Assembly: GCA_030601745.1 (NCBI GenBank)
Contig: JAUWBI010000018.1
Location: 1 to 45,525, forward strand
DNA from: Phycisphaerae bacterium
GTDB lineage: Bacteria; Planctomycetota; Phycisphaerae; Sedimentisphaerales; Anaerobacaceae
Length of the DNA: 45,525 nt
Direction of reading: 5' to 3'
Positions 15,181-23,443 of this stretch are shown here, one piece after another (within the stretch, counting starts at the first letter, position 1; every line of letters starts with the position of its first letter). Below the pieces are notes generated by a model. That model worked only from the letters and a program-made list of their open reading frames with translations, had not been told where the DNA came from and did not search any database. The position numbers and the translations under genes were made by a program.

Positions 15181-16188
15181 TTATTGCGTTTGGTGCTCCT
15201 CTCTTGGATGAGCGTTTTGATAGACCTCTTTTAGTTTTCTTGTAGTAAGATGTGTGTAAACCTGCGTGGTTGATAGTGACTGATGTCCGAGCAATTCCTG
15301 AACGCTTCTTAAATCCGCGCCGTTGTTTAACATATGCGTTGCAAAACTATGGCGCAGGGTATGTGGGCTGATTGCCGGGTCAAGCCCGGCCATTTTAAGA
15401 TATTTGTCCATCTTACGACGGACGCTGCGGGTACTGAGACGTCGGCCGTGCTTGTTCACGAACAGGACTTTCGAGTCAAAATTACTGTTGCTCTGCGCTC
15501 GTTTGTTCCTGAACTCCATATAGTACTGAATAACCTGCAAAGCAGATGAGCCGATAGGCGCAATTCTTTCCTTTTTGCCTTTGCCTCTGATATGAACGAC
15601 CTCGCCTAAGAAGTCTATATCATCCATATTTAACGCCACAAGCTCACTAACTCTTATACCGGTGCTGTAAAGCGTCTCCAGAATAGCTCTATCTCTTGCG
15701 CCCAGCCAGTTATCCATTGGCGGTGTTTCGAGCAACCTCTTTACTTCTTCGTATTCAAGAAACCGCGGCAGTTTCTTCTCTTGCTTGGGGGTTCTAACTA
15801 CCGTAACCGGATTGGAGCTAATTTGGTTTCTTTTGACGAGGAACTTGTAAAAGCTTCGCAGCGTGGCAAGTTTACGAGCTATGGTCGTTTTGGAATATTG
15901 CTTCTCATTTAAGAAAGCCAGATACGCTCTGACGGTATCCGTCTCCAGTGAAACAAGTAACTGGTCAACTCTGGGCTTAGTCTGTGTTGCCACCGCTGTA
16001 GCTGGGCCGCCCTGCTGCTGAGGCAATGAAATCGGCTCATCAGCCGGCGGACTACCCGCGGAAGCACCAATCAGAAACTCACCAAACTGGCTCAGGTCGG
16101 CACCGTAACACTTGGCTGTGTGTTCGGAGAACCGCTTTTCAAATCTCAAGTAATTCAGGAAATCTTGGACAATCACACTATCTTTCAT
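15181..16188 (-). CDS. xerC: Tyrosine recombinase XerC/XerD-like
   Basis: A 335-residue site-specific recombinase, in most bacteria responsible for resolving chromosome dimers at dif. The catalytic set is complete: Arg in STGIRVSEL, Lys in RGKGKKERI, HTLRHSFATHML (His and Arg), LGHQSLSTTQ (His), and the nucleophile Tyr in TQVYTHL. The N-terminal SAM-like DNA-binding domain (FLNYLRFEKRFSEHTAKCYG) is present. It is interrupted by a Gly/Pro/Gln-rich stretch of about 35 residues (GASAGSPPADEPIS onward), absent from standard XerC. ATG 16188 has a strong AAGGTAGG site; the longer frame runs through an 18-base tandem repeat. XerC and XerD cannot be told apart with confidence, and a lone Xer is possible. 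Confidence 0.88.
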   Translation of the reverse strand: MKDSVIVQDFLNYLRFEKRFSEHTAKCYGADLSQFGEFLIGASAGSPPADEPISLPQQQGGPATAVATQTKPRVDQLLVSLETDTVRAYLAFLNEKQYSKTTIARKLATLRSFYKFLVKRNQISSNPVTVVRTPKQEKKLPRFLEYEEVKRLLETPPMDNWLGARDRAILETLYSTGIRVSELVALNMDDIDFLGEVVHIRGKGKKERIAPIGSSALQVIQYYMEFRNKRAQSNSNFDSKVLFVNKHGRRLSTRSVRRKMDKYLKMAGLDPAISPHTLRHSFATHMLNNGADLRSVQELLGHQSLSTTQVYTHLTTRKLKEVYQNAHPREEHQTQ

Positions 16189-16206
16189 AATGCACCTACC
16201 TTCAAT

Positions 16207-16242
16207 ACTTGTGGGCTCCCCCACACTTGTGGGCTCCCCCAC
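16207..16242. repeat. 18-base tandem repeat upstream of xerC
   Basis: Two perfect copies of ACTTGTGGGCTCCCCCAC lie end to end just upstream of the xerC ribosome-binding site. Each copy contains a small hairpin (GTGGG, CTCC loop, CCCAC), so the xerC leader could carry two adjacent stem-loops. Confidence 0.8.
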
Positions 16243-16350
16243 GCCCTATTAGATAAAAACCAAAGGTTATCTTAACTTTTGGATTCTCGTTTTGCAGATT
16301 ATTGCAAAACAGAGCCCGTTCAAAACTTCAATTACATTCACTCACTTTCA

Positions 16351-16590
16351 CTAATTCACGTGAATTTGCGCATCCGTATTTTCACGTAGCAACTCGTCTG
16401 CCTGGCCAATAAGCGACTGCGTCAGTTTGAAACTCAGTACCGCTGCATCAAACCAATCGAAATCCGTCCGTTTATCCTTTGCCTGTTCAATCAGAGCATC
16501 CAGAAGTTTATCTTCGCGGCCGTTCTCGTAACGAAATATAAACTTCTCTGCTCCCTTGTTCAAAACCAGTTGTCGCATCGTTTTTTTCAT
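16351..16590 (-). CDS. Small conserved-looking protein, 79 residues
   Basis: A short soluble protein starting MKKTMRQLVLNKGAEKFIF at ATG 16590 (a GTG directly upstream is also possible). It is rich in charged residues and has the phrase RYENGREDKLLDALIEQA and then DFDWFDAAVLSFKL. No membrane span, metal motif or known domain was recognised. Codon use looks like that of a real gene and both flanks are empty of competing frames. It lies upstream of xerC (162 bases) and downstream of the radical SAM gene, in the same direction. Function unknown. Confidence 0.6.
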   Translation of the reverse strand: MKKTMRQLVLNKGAEKFIFRYENGREDKLLDALIEQAKDKRTDFDWFDAAVLSFKLTQSLIGQADELLRENTDAQIHVN

Positions 16591-16601
16591 CACTCGTTTT
16601 C

Positions 16602-16623
16602 GTCATTCTTCGCTTCGCTCAGG
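16602..16623. repeat. Single arm of the CTGAGCGAAGCGAAG repeat family
   Basis: GTCATTCTTCGCTTCGCTCAGG matches one arm of the paired element inside the radical SAM gene (17632-17654). The rest of the 16594-16859 spacer is AT-rich with one TTATCCACA DnaA-box-like 9-mer (16814-16822) and nothing else recognisable. Confidence 0.6.
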
Positions 16624-16859
16624 ACCCCAAAATATCTGCCACGTGCTTCTGTATAAACACCTGTACTCTTTATCGGTCTAAAAGCAATTTACTAAAGCGA
16701 AACTTCGATTTCCCCTACAAATGCGGCAGAATTAACACTTTGGGAAACGCCACAGCACTTTTATCGGCCAATAAGCCCCCCACCTTTACAAATTGAACGC
16801 GAGTATTGACAAATTATCCACAAATTCACACAAATTTATTACCCCGTGTTTATTTGCGT

Positions 16860-17864
16860 CTAATTTGCTTTGAAGAAGAGTATTCCGCCCTTTTCCTCGG
16901 AATACACAAGGCCCCCCTGTTGGAAATGACTGATATATTTTAACGCTTCATTGCGGCCGATACCCAGGCCTGAACATATATCATTTAGCGAGCAAGGCCT
17001 GCGTTTCAGCATTGATAACACATCTTCAGCTTTACTCCCAATATGGCCGGTGCAGCGTTGGTAGGAGAAATCGGCCACAACCTCGCATTTTCCCCCCAGC
17101 TCTTCAGATATGAGTTGCAGCTTTTCGGCGTCCACTCTTTTGACGCCGGCGTTCGCCGTAGGTCGTACGGCTGTATTAAGCTGGACCTTATCCGGCCGAA
17201 TAACTTCTATGGCATCCTTGATTTTGCCAATTTGCTCGGCATCGGTATTTAACCCTTCGACAAAAAAAACCTCAAGCCACATCCGGCCGGAAAACTCATT
17301 TCTAAAGGCGCATAATCCCCCAATCAGGTTTTCAATACTGATACCTTTATGTGGACGATTTACCTTCTGAAAAGTTTGTTCGTCACCGGCATCAAGAGAA
17401 GGCATCACCACATCGGCCTTTGCACAGGCCGCTCGAACTGATTTGTCTATTAAGAGTGTCCCGTTGGTCAAAACAGCAACTGGTATATTAGTAATTTTTT
17501 TTATCCCTTCTATAAGCTGACCTAATCCGGCATTCAGCGTCGGCTCGCCGGAACCGCTGATAGTGATAAAATCAGCGATGGCGCTTTTGTCATTCTGAGC
17601 GCAGCGAAGAATCTCTTTTTTTCTGTAAGCCAGTTCCTTCGCTTCGCTCAGGACAAGTCTCTCTCTTAGCTCAGCCAAAACCACCTCAACATCGAAATAG
17701 TCCTTACGTTCTATGGTCTTCTCAGTGGTTCTGCCAAGCTGGCAATAAATACAATCCAGCGTGCAGACTTTAAACGGCACGATATCAACGCCCAGACTTC
17801 GCCCCAGCCTTCGCGAAGGCACCGGGCCATACAAATATTTTTTCTCCTCAGCCACTTTTTTCAT
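16860..17864 (-). CDS. Radical SAM protein (COG0731-like) with repeat-derived insertion
   Basis: A 334-residue iron-sulfur enzyme. The cluster motif is CTLDCIYC (Cys34, Cys38, Cys41; CX3CX2C) followed by QLGRTTEKT. The SAM-binding ISGSGEPTL and VAVLTNGTLL motifs follow, then a C-terminal winged-helix-like tail (LGIGRNEALKYISHFQQGGL). It resembles stand-alone radical SAM proteins of the COG0731 group, whose substrates are mostly unknown. Residues about 71-95 (LSEAKELAYRKKEILRCAQN) are encoded by a dispersed palindromic repeat and fall between the cluster domain and the SGSGEPT motif. The reading frame is intact. ATG 17864 overlaps the kdsA stop as ATGA, so it is preferred over an earlier start. 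Confidence 0.85.
   Translation of the reverse strand: MKKVAEEKKYLYGPVPSRRLGRSLGVDIVPFKVCTLDCIYCQLGRTTEKTIERKDYFDVEVVLAELRERLVLSEAKELAYRKKEILRCAQNDKSAIADFITISGSGEPTLNAGLGQLIEGIKKITNIPVAVLTNGTLLIDKSVRAACAKADVVMPSLDAGDEQTFQKVNRPHKGISIENLIGGLCAFRNEFSGRMWLEVFFVEGLNTDAEQIGKIKDAIEVIRPDKVQLNTAVRPTANAGVKRVDAEKLQLISEELGGKCEVVADFSYQRCTGHIGSKAEDVLSMLKRRPCSLNDICSGLGIGRNEALKYISHFQQGGLVYSEEKGGILFFKAN
17589..17654. repeat. Palindromic repeat element inside radical SAM gene
   Basis: Arms GTCATTCTGAGCGCAGCGAA (from 17589) and the inverted TTCCTTCGCTTCGCTCAGGA (ending about 17654) flank a centre of about 18 bases. The same two-arm architecture occurs in the intergenic copy at 44876-44948. Confidence 0.8.
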
Positions 17865-18685
17865 CCGCGTACGAGCTCGAATATTTTTTTGCACACGCCT
17901 AATAAATTTTCGAGCCAGTCTATCGGCATAATGCAGCCGGCGTCCGATTTTGCTTTTTCCGGCTCGGTATGGACTTCGATAAAAAGCCCGTTCGCACCGG
18001 CCGCAATCGCAGCTCTTGCAAGTATCGGAGCCATTTCTCGCCGGCCTGCGCTTGCATTGCCGAGTCCCCCGGGCTGTTGCGTGCTGTGGGTCGCATCGAA
18101 AACGACCGGATGCCCCAGCTTTTTCATAGTCTCGATGCTCGTCATATCATTGACCAGCCGATTGTAGCCAAAAAATGTGCCACGTTCGGTAAGTATAATT
18201 TTTTCATTACCGCAGGCACGAATCTTCTCAACCACATTTTTCATCTCAGCAGGCGAGAGAAACTGGCCTTTCTTTATATTTACAGGTTTGCCCGTTCGCC
18301 CGCAGGCACAAAGCAAATCTGTCTGTCTGCACAGAAAAGCAGGGACCTGCAGGCAATCGACAACCTCGGAGGCAACAGCAGCCTGGGCCGGCTCGTGCAC
18401 ATCGGTCATAACAGGCAGGCCAGTTACGCGACGAACCGCCGAAAGAATCTCCAGACCCTTCTCCAGACCAGGACCGCGAAAGCTGGATATGCTGCTGCGA
18501 TTGGCCTTGTCAAAACTCGCCTTGAAAATCATTCCTACGTTCACCCTCTGACCAATATCGACAAGTCTATTTGCAATATTCAGACAAATGTCTTTGCTTT
18601 CAATAACGCAAGGCCCCGCCATTACAAACAATGGCGCATCCAGACCAATTTCGACATCACCAATTTTGAAATTTACTTTATTCAT
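17861..18685 (-). CDS. kdsA: 3-deoxy-8-phosphooctulonate synthase
   Basis: Condenses phosphoenolpyruvate with arabinose-5-phosphate to KDO-8-phosphate for lipopolysaccharide, which implies a Gram-negative envelope. The 274 residues match the family length. Blocks seen are AGPCVIES, IFKASFDKANRSS, GLPVMTDVHEP, VPAFLCRQTDLL, NIKKGQFLSP, DATHSTQQPGG and IEVHTEPEKAKSD. The Cys in AGPCVIES marks the metal-dependent class; the metal-independent enzymes have Asn there. The stop overlaps the radical SAM gene start. The leader upstream (18686-18811) contains inverted copies of a GGCACTTTAG repeat that could form a hairpin ahead of the start. Confidence 0.96.
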   Translation of the reverse strand: MNKVNFKIGDVEIGLDAPLFVMAGPCVIESKDICLNIANRLVDIGQRVNVGMIFKASFDKANRSSISSFRGPGLEKGLEILSAVRRVTGLPVMTDVHEPAQAAVASEVVDCLQVPAFLCRQTDLLCACGRTGKPVNIKKGQFLSPAEMKNVVEKIRACGNEKIILTERGTFFGYNRLVNDMTSIETMKKLGHPVVFDATHSTQQPGGLGNASAGRREMAPILARAAIAAGANGLFIEVHTEPEKAKSDAGCIMPIDWLENLLGVCKKIFELVRG

Positions 18686-18692
18686 ATCTCGT

Positions 18693-18810
18693 TCTAAAGT
18701 GCCTAAAGTGAACTAAAGTGCCTAAAGTAAGCTAAAGTTACAGCAACACAACAAAACCTGATTGACTTAACTTTAGGCACTTTAGACACTCCAGACTTTA
18801 GGCACTTTAA
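18693..18810. repeat. AAAGTGCCTAAAGT inverted repeat cluster
   Basis: The left side (18693-18738) carries CTAAAGTGCCTAAAGTGAAC-type units and the right side (18767-18810) carries the inverse, AACTTTAGGCACTTTAG, twice. The sides could pair in a long imperfect hairpin in the kdsA leader. The same unit recurs at 42346-42398. Confidence 0.75.
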
Positions 18811-18811
18811 A

Positions 18812-19759
18812 TTATCCTATTGCTCTAATGATTCTTGTTCTTATCCCTGCCGGCTTGGCACCTTCCGGCACCATCACATTGACGGCCTGCGGTATCACCG
18901 TAATTTCCATCGGCAAATCCGGCCCCGGGTCACCGTCAATTTCAGTCTCTATACGGGCACTCTCAGAGCTTACAGTAATGTTTTTGCCCTGACGATAAAT
19001 AACATCAGCACCGTAGGCATGCTGTTTCAAAATTGTCATCACCGAATGCTTTACCAGATGCACTCGAGACGCACATTTATAAATACACACATCCAGCAGC
19101 CCATCACCGAAATCAGCATGGTGCAATATCTGAAGTCCCATCGCGTATCTTGAAATATTTCCAACAAAAACCAATCCGCGACCGTTAAAAATCTCTTCCC
19201 CATCTACTTCTACCTTCATTGCACCGAATTTATAAGTCCAGAATGTTCGCCATATCGGCCAAACGTAATCAAGGTAATCTATGTGATGTCCCTTTCGCTG
19301 CTCGCTGACCCGTTTGACTATCTGGCCGTCAAACCCAAAACCGGCTATGGAAGTAAAGCATTTCCCATTTGCACTTCCGAGGTCCAGAGGCCGAATGTAC
19401 CCTGCCTCGAATGTCCTTATTATTGTTTTTAATTTTTCATCAAAACCGAATTCATTTGCCAGCAAATTTTCCGTCCCGCAGGGCACTACCAGCAGCGGTT
19501 TGTCACTACCTTCCAGGCCGTGTGCAACCTCTCTAACGGTACCGTCACCGCCGGCAACAACAACCATTGCACAATCGTAATCGACCGCTGCGTCCGTGGC
19601 CAATTCGCAGGCATTGTCCAGGGAGGCGGTCAGACTGACCCTGACGTCGAACCCTTTTTTGACAAGGTATTCCTGAAACTGCCGGCCGGTCAGCTTGCTG
19701 CTGCTGGCACCGGACTTGGGGTTCACGATATAGTCAATATAGCCATCATCCGGCTTCAT
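18812..19759 (-). CDS. Diacylglycerol kinase family protein
   Basis: A 315-residue lipid- or sphingosine-kinase-fold protein that would phosphorylate a lipid hydroxyl using ATP at the membrane face. The N-terminal nucleotide loop (IVNPKSGAS), the catalytic signature VVVAGGDGTVREVAHGL near residue 67 and the VVPCGTENLLANEFG segment are in the order of the DAGK catalytic domain. The C-terminal half shows FTSIAGFGFDGQIVKR and the final EIDGDPGPDLPMEI. No transmembrane span is seen, as normal for YegS/DgkB-like members. Its ATG overlaps the stop of the CYTH gene as ATGA. The true lipid substrate cannot be read from sequence. Confidence 0.9.
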   Translation of the reverse strand: MKPDDGYIDYIVNPKSGASSSKLTGRQFQEYLVKKGFDVRVSLTASLDNACELATDAAVDYDCAMVVVAGGDGTVREVAHGLEGSDKPLLVVPCGTENLLANEFGFDEKLKTIIRTFEAGYIRPLDLGSANGKCFTSIAGFGFDGQIVKRVSEQRKGHHIDYLDYVWPIWRTFWTYKFGAMKVEVDGEEIFNGRGLVFVGNISRYAMGLQILHHADFGDGLLDVCIYKCASRVHLVKHSVMTILKQHAYGADVIYRQGKNITVSSESARIETEIDGDPGPDLPMEITVIPQAVNVMVPEGAKPAGIRTRIIRAIG

Positions 19760-20334
19760 AATTGCGACCCCGGGCTTTCAAAAAAAACTTTTCTTTCCTC
19801 CTTGCCGAGCTGACGAAGCTTTTCATCCATCAAAAACGCATAACTTTCTTCGATATGCGGCAAGTTTGCCAGCCCTAAATTTCTTTGCGCATCAGCGATT
19901 CTTTCACCGTCGGGTCCTTCTATTTCCACAAAATCACCTAACAACGGCAGCTCATCCAGAGCAACAATGCACTCACCGAGCCGCCAAATCCGACGCTTTT
20001 TTTCAAAAACCAGTACCTTTTTATATCCGAGTGCCGAAAGCAGCTTCCGGGCTGAATCGGCGTCTCCGACTTCAATTTCTATCTCCCGCCTTTTTTTGAA
20101 GTTGCTTTTTTCTTTGGCACCTTTATAAGTTAAAAAGAATCTCTCGCTTTTGCCTACCATTTGTCGCCGCAGCCGAAGACATTTATCGCCTTTGGCTAAG
20201 GTCGTGTTCACATCATCAAAATAGTAATCTGTCTGCAACTGCTCTTCTAAAAATCCAGCACCGAGTTCAGCTAACTTACGCTTTATCTCTTTATGCGAAT
20301 CAACCTTTAGTTTTGCTTCAATTTCGGTACACAT
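19756..20334 (-). CDS. CYTH domain protein (class IV adenylate cyclase/thiamine triphosphatase-like)
   Basis: About 192 residues. The N-terminal EIEAKLKV is the ExExK metal/phosphate motif of CYTH enzymes. CLRLRRQ, FLTYKGA, RREIEIEV and GDFVEIEGPDGE follow, placing the usual run of Arg, Lys and Glu residues inside the tunnel fold. Members hydrolyse triphosphates or make cAMP; which one applies is not decidable here. ATG 20334 is used; the frame has a TTG one codon earlier. It is translationally coupled to the diacylglycerol-kinase-like gene by a 4-base ATGA overlap and begins 20 bases after the leuS stop, so the three genes look like one operon. Confidence 0.88.
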   Translation of the reverse strand: MCTEIEAKLKVDSHKEIKRKLAELGAGFLEEQLQTDYYFDDVNTTLAKGDKCLRLRRQMVGKSERFFLTYKGAKEKSNFKKRREIEIEVGDADSARKLLSALGYKKVLVFEKKRRIWRLGECIVALDELPLLGDFVEIEGPDGERIADAQRNLGLANLPHIEESYAFLMDEKLRQLGKEERKVFFESPGSQL

Positions 20335-20354
20335 CAATAGATAACTGACTATGA

Positions 20355-22910
20355 TCAGGTGATTATGCTTACTATTCTTGGTTTAACAACGATGATTTTC
20401 CTGGCCTCTTTACCGGCCATTGCAGTAATTACCTTTTTGCTGCCGAGCACTTTTTGCTTTATCTGCTCTTCGTCCGCCTCGGCGGCGACGACTATTCTGT
20501 CCTTTATTTTGCCGTTGACCTGCACCGCCAATTCAATTTCTTTTTCTTTGATAAGCTCCTTGTCGTATTCAGGCCAGGGCTCGTAAGCCACGGTATCGGT
20601 ATGGCCCAATTTCTCCCGGAGTTCCTCAGCAATATGAGGTGCGAACGGAGCAAGAATCAGAACGAATTTCTCGACGACCGATTTGGGCCTGACTGCTTGT
20701 TTGCTGAGGTGATTTACAAAAATCATCATCGCGCTTATCGCCGTATTGAATCTGAAATTTTCTATATCATCGCCGACTTTTTTTATCGTCTGATTCAGCA
20801 GTCTCAGCGTTTCCTCGTCCGCCTGTGCTTCTTTCACCGCCTCGGCAAGCTCGCCTGTATCCTCGTCAACAACCATTCGCCAGGCCTTTTGCAAAAACCG
20901 ATGCACGCCTTCCACCCCCTGCATATTCCACGGCTTGATTGCCTCCAGGGGCCCCATAAACATTTCATAAAGACGCATCGAATCGGCACCATAATCGGCA
21001 ATGACCCTATCGGGGTTGATTACATTGCCGCGGGACTTGCTCATCTTCTGGCCGTCTTCACCGAGAATCATTCCCTGATTGACAAGCTTCTTGAACGGCT
21101 CTTTGGTACTAACATAGCCCAGGTCGTAGAGAAGCTTATGCCAGAATCGCGAATACAAAAGGTGCAGCACCGCATGTTCGGCACCGCCGATATACAAATC
21201 AACGGGCATCCAGTATTTTTCCTTCTCCGCGTCCCAGCCTTGCTGGTCATTATCTGGGTCGAGGTATCGCAGATAATACCAGCAGCTGCCAGCCCATTGA
21301 GGCATTGTGTTCGTTTCGCGTTTCGCTTTTGAGCCATCGGCCAATGTTACATTGACCCAATCGTCAATATTGGCTAACGGCGACTCACCTGTCCCCGCCG
21401 GCTTATAGTTTTTAACCACCGGCAGCTCTAAAGGCAAATCTTCTTCCGAAAGCCCGATGACGCAGCCATCTTCGGTGTGCAAAATCGGGAACGGCTCACC
21501 CCAGTAACGCTGTCTGCTGAAAAGCCAGTCACGCAGCTTATAATTGACAGCTTTTCTCCCAAGTCCCCTTTCACTAAGCCAGTTTGTAATCTGCTCTTTG
21601 AATTCTGCCGTTGTCAGACCGTTGAACTGCCCGCTATTTATTGCCCTGCCATCACCGACGAAGCACGCCTTAGCCTGCTTGACCAGCTCAGCTTGTTCGC
21701 CGTCATCAGGTTCAACGACCGGGATAATCGGCAGTTCAAATTCTTTTGCGAATTCAAAGTCTCTTTCGTCGTGGGCCGGCACCGCCATAATCGCACCGGT
21801 GCCATAAGTAATCAAGACGTAATCACTTATCCAGATTGGAACCTTTTCGTTGTTGGCCGGATTTATTGCATAAGCGCCAATCGGCTCACCGGTTTTTTCT
21901 TTAGCTAAATCAGTTCTGTCCAAATCACTCTTACGCGCAGCTTCTTCACGATACCTTTGGACATCCGCCTTCCTTTTCTCGCTTGTGATTTTATCTACAA
22001 GGGGGTGCTCAGGAGCTAATACCATATACGTAGCACCAAACAATGTGTCGGGACGAGTGGTGAAAACACGAATGGTCTCATCAAAGCCATCGACTTTGAA
22101 ATCGACGTCGGCCCCTATGCTTTTGCCTATCCAATCGATTTGCAATTTCTTTATCGATTCCGGCCAGTCCACTTCAGATAAATCTTCGAGCAGTCTTTCA
22201 GCATACTTTGTTATTCGCAGCATCCACTGCCGCATCGGCTTTCTGATTACAGGATGTCCGCCGCGTTCGCTAACTCCGCTTACTATCTCCTCATTTGCCA
22301 AGACCGTTCCCAGCGCCGGACACCAGTTAACAGGAACCTCAGCTTCATACGCAAGACGATGGTCATCTATGTACCGGCGTTTTTCATTTTCGCTCAGGCC
22401 TTCGGGAATAGGAAGTTGTTCTATTGGTTTTGCTTTCCGCTCAGCGTCATCAAAATAGCTGTTGAAGAATTTCAGAAATATCCATTGTGTCCACCTGTAA
22501 TAATTCGGGTCGGTAGTATTAACTTCCCGGTCCCAGTCATAGCTGAATCCAAGCGACTCGATTTGCCTGCGCATACTCTCGATGTTTCTCTGCGTCGTTT
22601 CTGCGGGTTGGGTGCCGGTCTCAACGGCATACTGTTCTGCCGGCAGGCCGAATGCGTCCCAGCCCATAGGATGCAGGACATTGAATCCTTTCATTCGTTT
22701 ATACCGGGTGACTATATCGCTTGCGGTATAACCTTCAGGATGGCCAACGTGCAGACCGGCAGCGCTGGGGTAAGGAAACATATCCAGCACATAATATTTG
22801 GGCTTGGAATCATCGCAGTCGTTTGCTTTGAATGTTTTACGCCCTTGCCACAACTGCTGCCATTTTTTTTCTATTGCATTGAAGTTGTAGCCGCCCTTTT
22901 TCACGTTCAT
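20355..22910 (-). CDS. leuS: Leucine-tRNA ligase
   Basis: Class I aminoacyl-tRNA synthetase of 851 residues that charges tRNA-Leu. The HIGH-type motif is [17 protein letters not shown] near residue 48, and [10 protein letters not shown] lies near residue 620. The editing CP1 domain is present ([20 protein letters not shown], then [19 protein letters not shown]). The C-terminal end is the usual small [11 protein letters not shown] domain. Length is normal for the bacterial enzyme. It starts 36 bases after the FmdB-like zinc ribbon gene and is followed by the CYTH gene. Confidence 0.98.
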   Translation of the reverse strand: MNVKKGGYNFNAIEKKWQQLWQGRKTFKANDCDDSKPKYYVLDMFPYPSAAGLHVGHPEGYTASDIVTRYKRMKGFNVLHPMGWDAFGLPAEQYAVETGTQPAETTQRNIESMRRQIESLGFSYDWDREVNTTDPNYYRWTQWIFLKFFNSYFDDAERKAKPIEQLPIPEGLSENEKRRYIDDHRLAYEAEVPVNWCPALGTVLANEEIVSGVSERGGHPVIRKPMRQWMLRITKYAERLLEDLSEVDWPESIKKLQIDWIGKSIGADVDFKVDGFDETIRVFTTRPDTLFGATYMVLAPEHPLVDKITSEKRKADVQRYREEAARKSDLDRTDLAKEKTGEPIGAYAINPANNEKVPIWISDYVLITYGTGAIMAVPAHDERDFEFAKEFELPIIPVVEPDDGEQAELVKQAKACFVGDGRAINSGQFNGLTTAEFKEQITNWLSERGLGRKAVNYKLRDWLFSRQRYWGEPFPILHTEDGCVIGLSEEDLPLELPVVKNYKPAGTGESPLANIDDWVNVTLADGSKAKRETNTMPQWAGSCWYYLRYLDPDNDQQGWDAEKEKYWMPVDLYIGGAEHAVLHLLYSRFWHKLLYDLGYVSTKEPFKKLVNQGMILGEDGQKMSKSRGNVINPDRVIADYGADSMRLYEMFMGPLEAIKPWNMQGVEGVHRFLQKAWRMVVDEDTGELAEAVKEAQADEETLRLLNQTIKKVGDDIENFRFNTAISAMMIFVNHLSKQAVRPKSVVEKFVLILAPFAPHIAEELREKLGHTDTVAYEPWPEYDKELIKEKEIELAVQVNGKIKDRIVVAAEADEEQIKQKVLGSKKVITAMAGKEARKIIVVKPRIVSIIT

Positions 22911-22946
22911 TTATTTTTTGCCTCCTTGTAGGCCAGCTCCGAATTC

Positions 22947-23156
22947 TTAATCTCCCGTATATGGGCAAGTATTATCGCTGCATCCCTGGCAGCGCTTCGA
23001 GTCACCCGCCTTGACGCCGGGCGTGAATATAGAGAACTGCTTCTCCAATTTTTTGCTGCCGCAGTAAGCACACCTTCTGCTCGGCCTGCTGGAGGAATTT
23101 TCCAGAAACTCATTTATCTTGCCGCACTTACCGCATTTATACTCATAAATAGGCAT
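22947..23156 (-). CDS. FmdB-type zinc ribbon protein
   Basis: A 69-residue protein starting MPIYEYKCGKCGKINEF at ATG 23156. It has the two CxxC knuckles of the FmdB regulatory-protein family (CGKCG and CAYCG) and two further cysteines in a C-terminal CQGCSDNTCPYTG tail, which could form a second small metal site. Family members are small zinc ribbons of uncertain function. The frame is open upstream of the ATG through the tRNA-like hairpin, but that extension is not coding in character. leuS begins 36 bases downstream. Confidence 0.85.
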   Translation of the reverse strand: MPIYEYKCGKCGKINEFLENSSSRPSRRCAYCGSKKLEKQFSIFTPGVKAGDSKRCQGCSDNTCPYTGD

Positions 23157-23173
23157 AATAATTTCCGACCAGC

Positions 23174-23211
23174 AAAAAATCGGGGAGACAGGATTCGAAC
23201 CTCCCGTCTCC
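23174..23211 (-). terminator. Hairpin with tRNA T-arm-like sequence and T-run
   Basis: On the minus strand a 10-base stem (GGAGACGGGA with TCCTGTCTCC, one G-U pair) encloses GGTTCGAA, then CCGA and TTTTTT. The GGTTCGAATCC core is exactly a tRNA T-loop, and the following CTCCCCG resembles an acceptor 3' strand. However, no D-arm or anticodon arm could be fitted upstream. It is best taken as a terminator of the upstream acyl-CoA synthetase transcript, or a leftover tRNA 3' end. The remaining 23212-23443 spacer has several ATAAGCG words and nothing else clear. Confidence 0.45.
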
Positions 23212-23443
23212 GCTGCCGAACACAACCCATTGTTACCTCATAAGTTACACAAATCTCCCTGGCTTATGCTCAGAACATCAATACCACCGTCGCTTATAAG
23301 TTTTCGTCACACAATAGAATAAATATTAAAGAAAATCCACTAAAATCCATCGCTTATTAAACTAGCGCAACGCTTATACAATCAGCGCGGAGCAGGCATC
23401 GCCACGTGTACACTTGGCCAAATCTGAAAGAGGGGTTTTAATA

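Noticed and set aside
16814-16822. Perfect DnaA-box 9-mer TTATCCACA
   Set aside because: Only one copy, with no cluster of boxes, no AT-rich unwinding region of the expected form and no dnaA or dnaN nearby; not enough for an origin.
20454-21332. Long plus-strand open frame opposite leuS
   Set aside because: It is antisense to an intact leucyl-tRNA synthetase with all motifs; its translation is Phe/His/Arg-rich and unlike a real protein. The same holds for 22254-22931.
23171-23270. A complete tRNA or tmRNA gene on the minus strand
   Set aside because: The T-arm-like hairpin is clear, but the acceptor pairing is imperfect, the T stem has a mismatch and no D or anticodon arm fits; a tmRNA would have to overlap the acyl-CoA synthetase gene.
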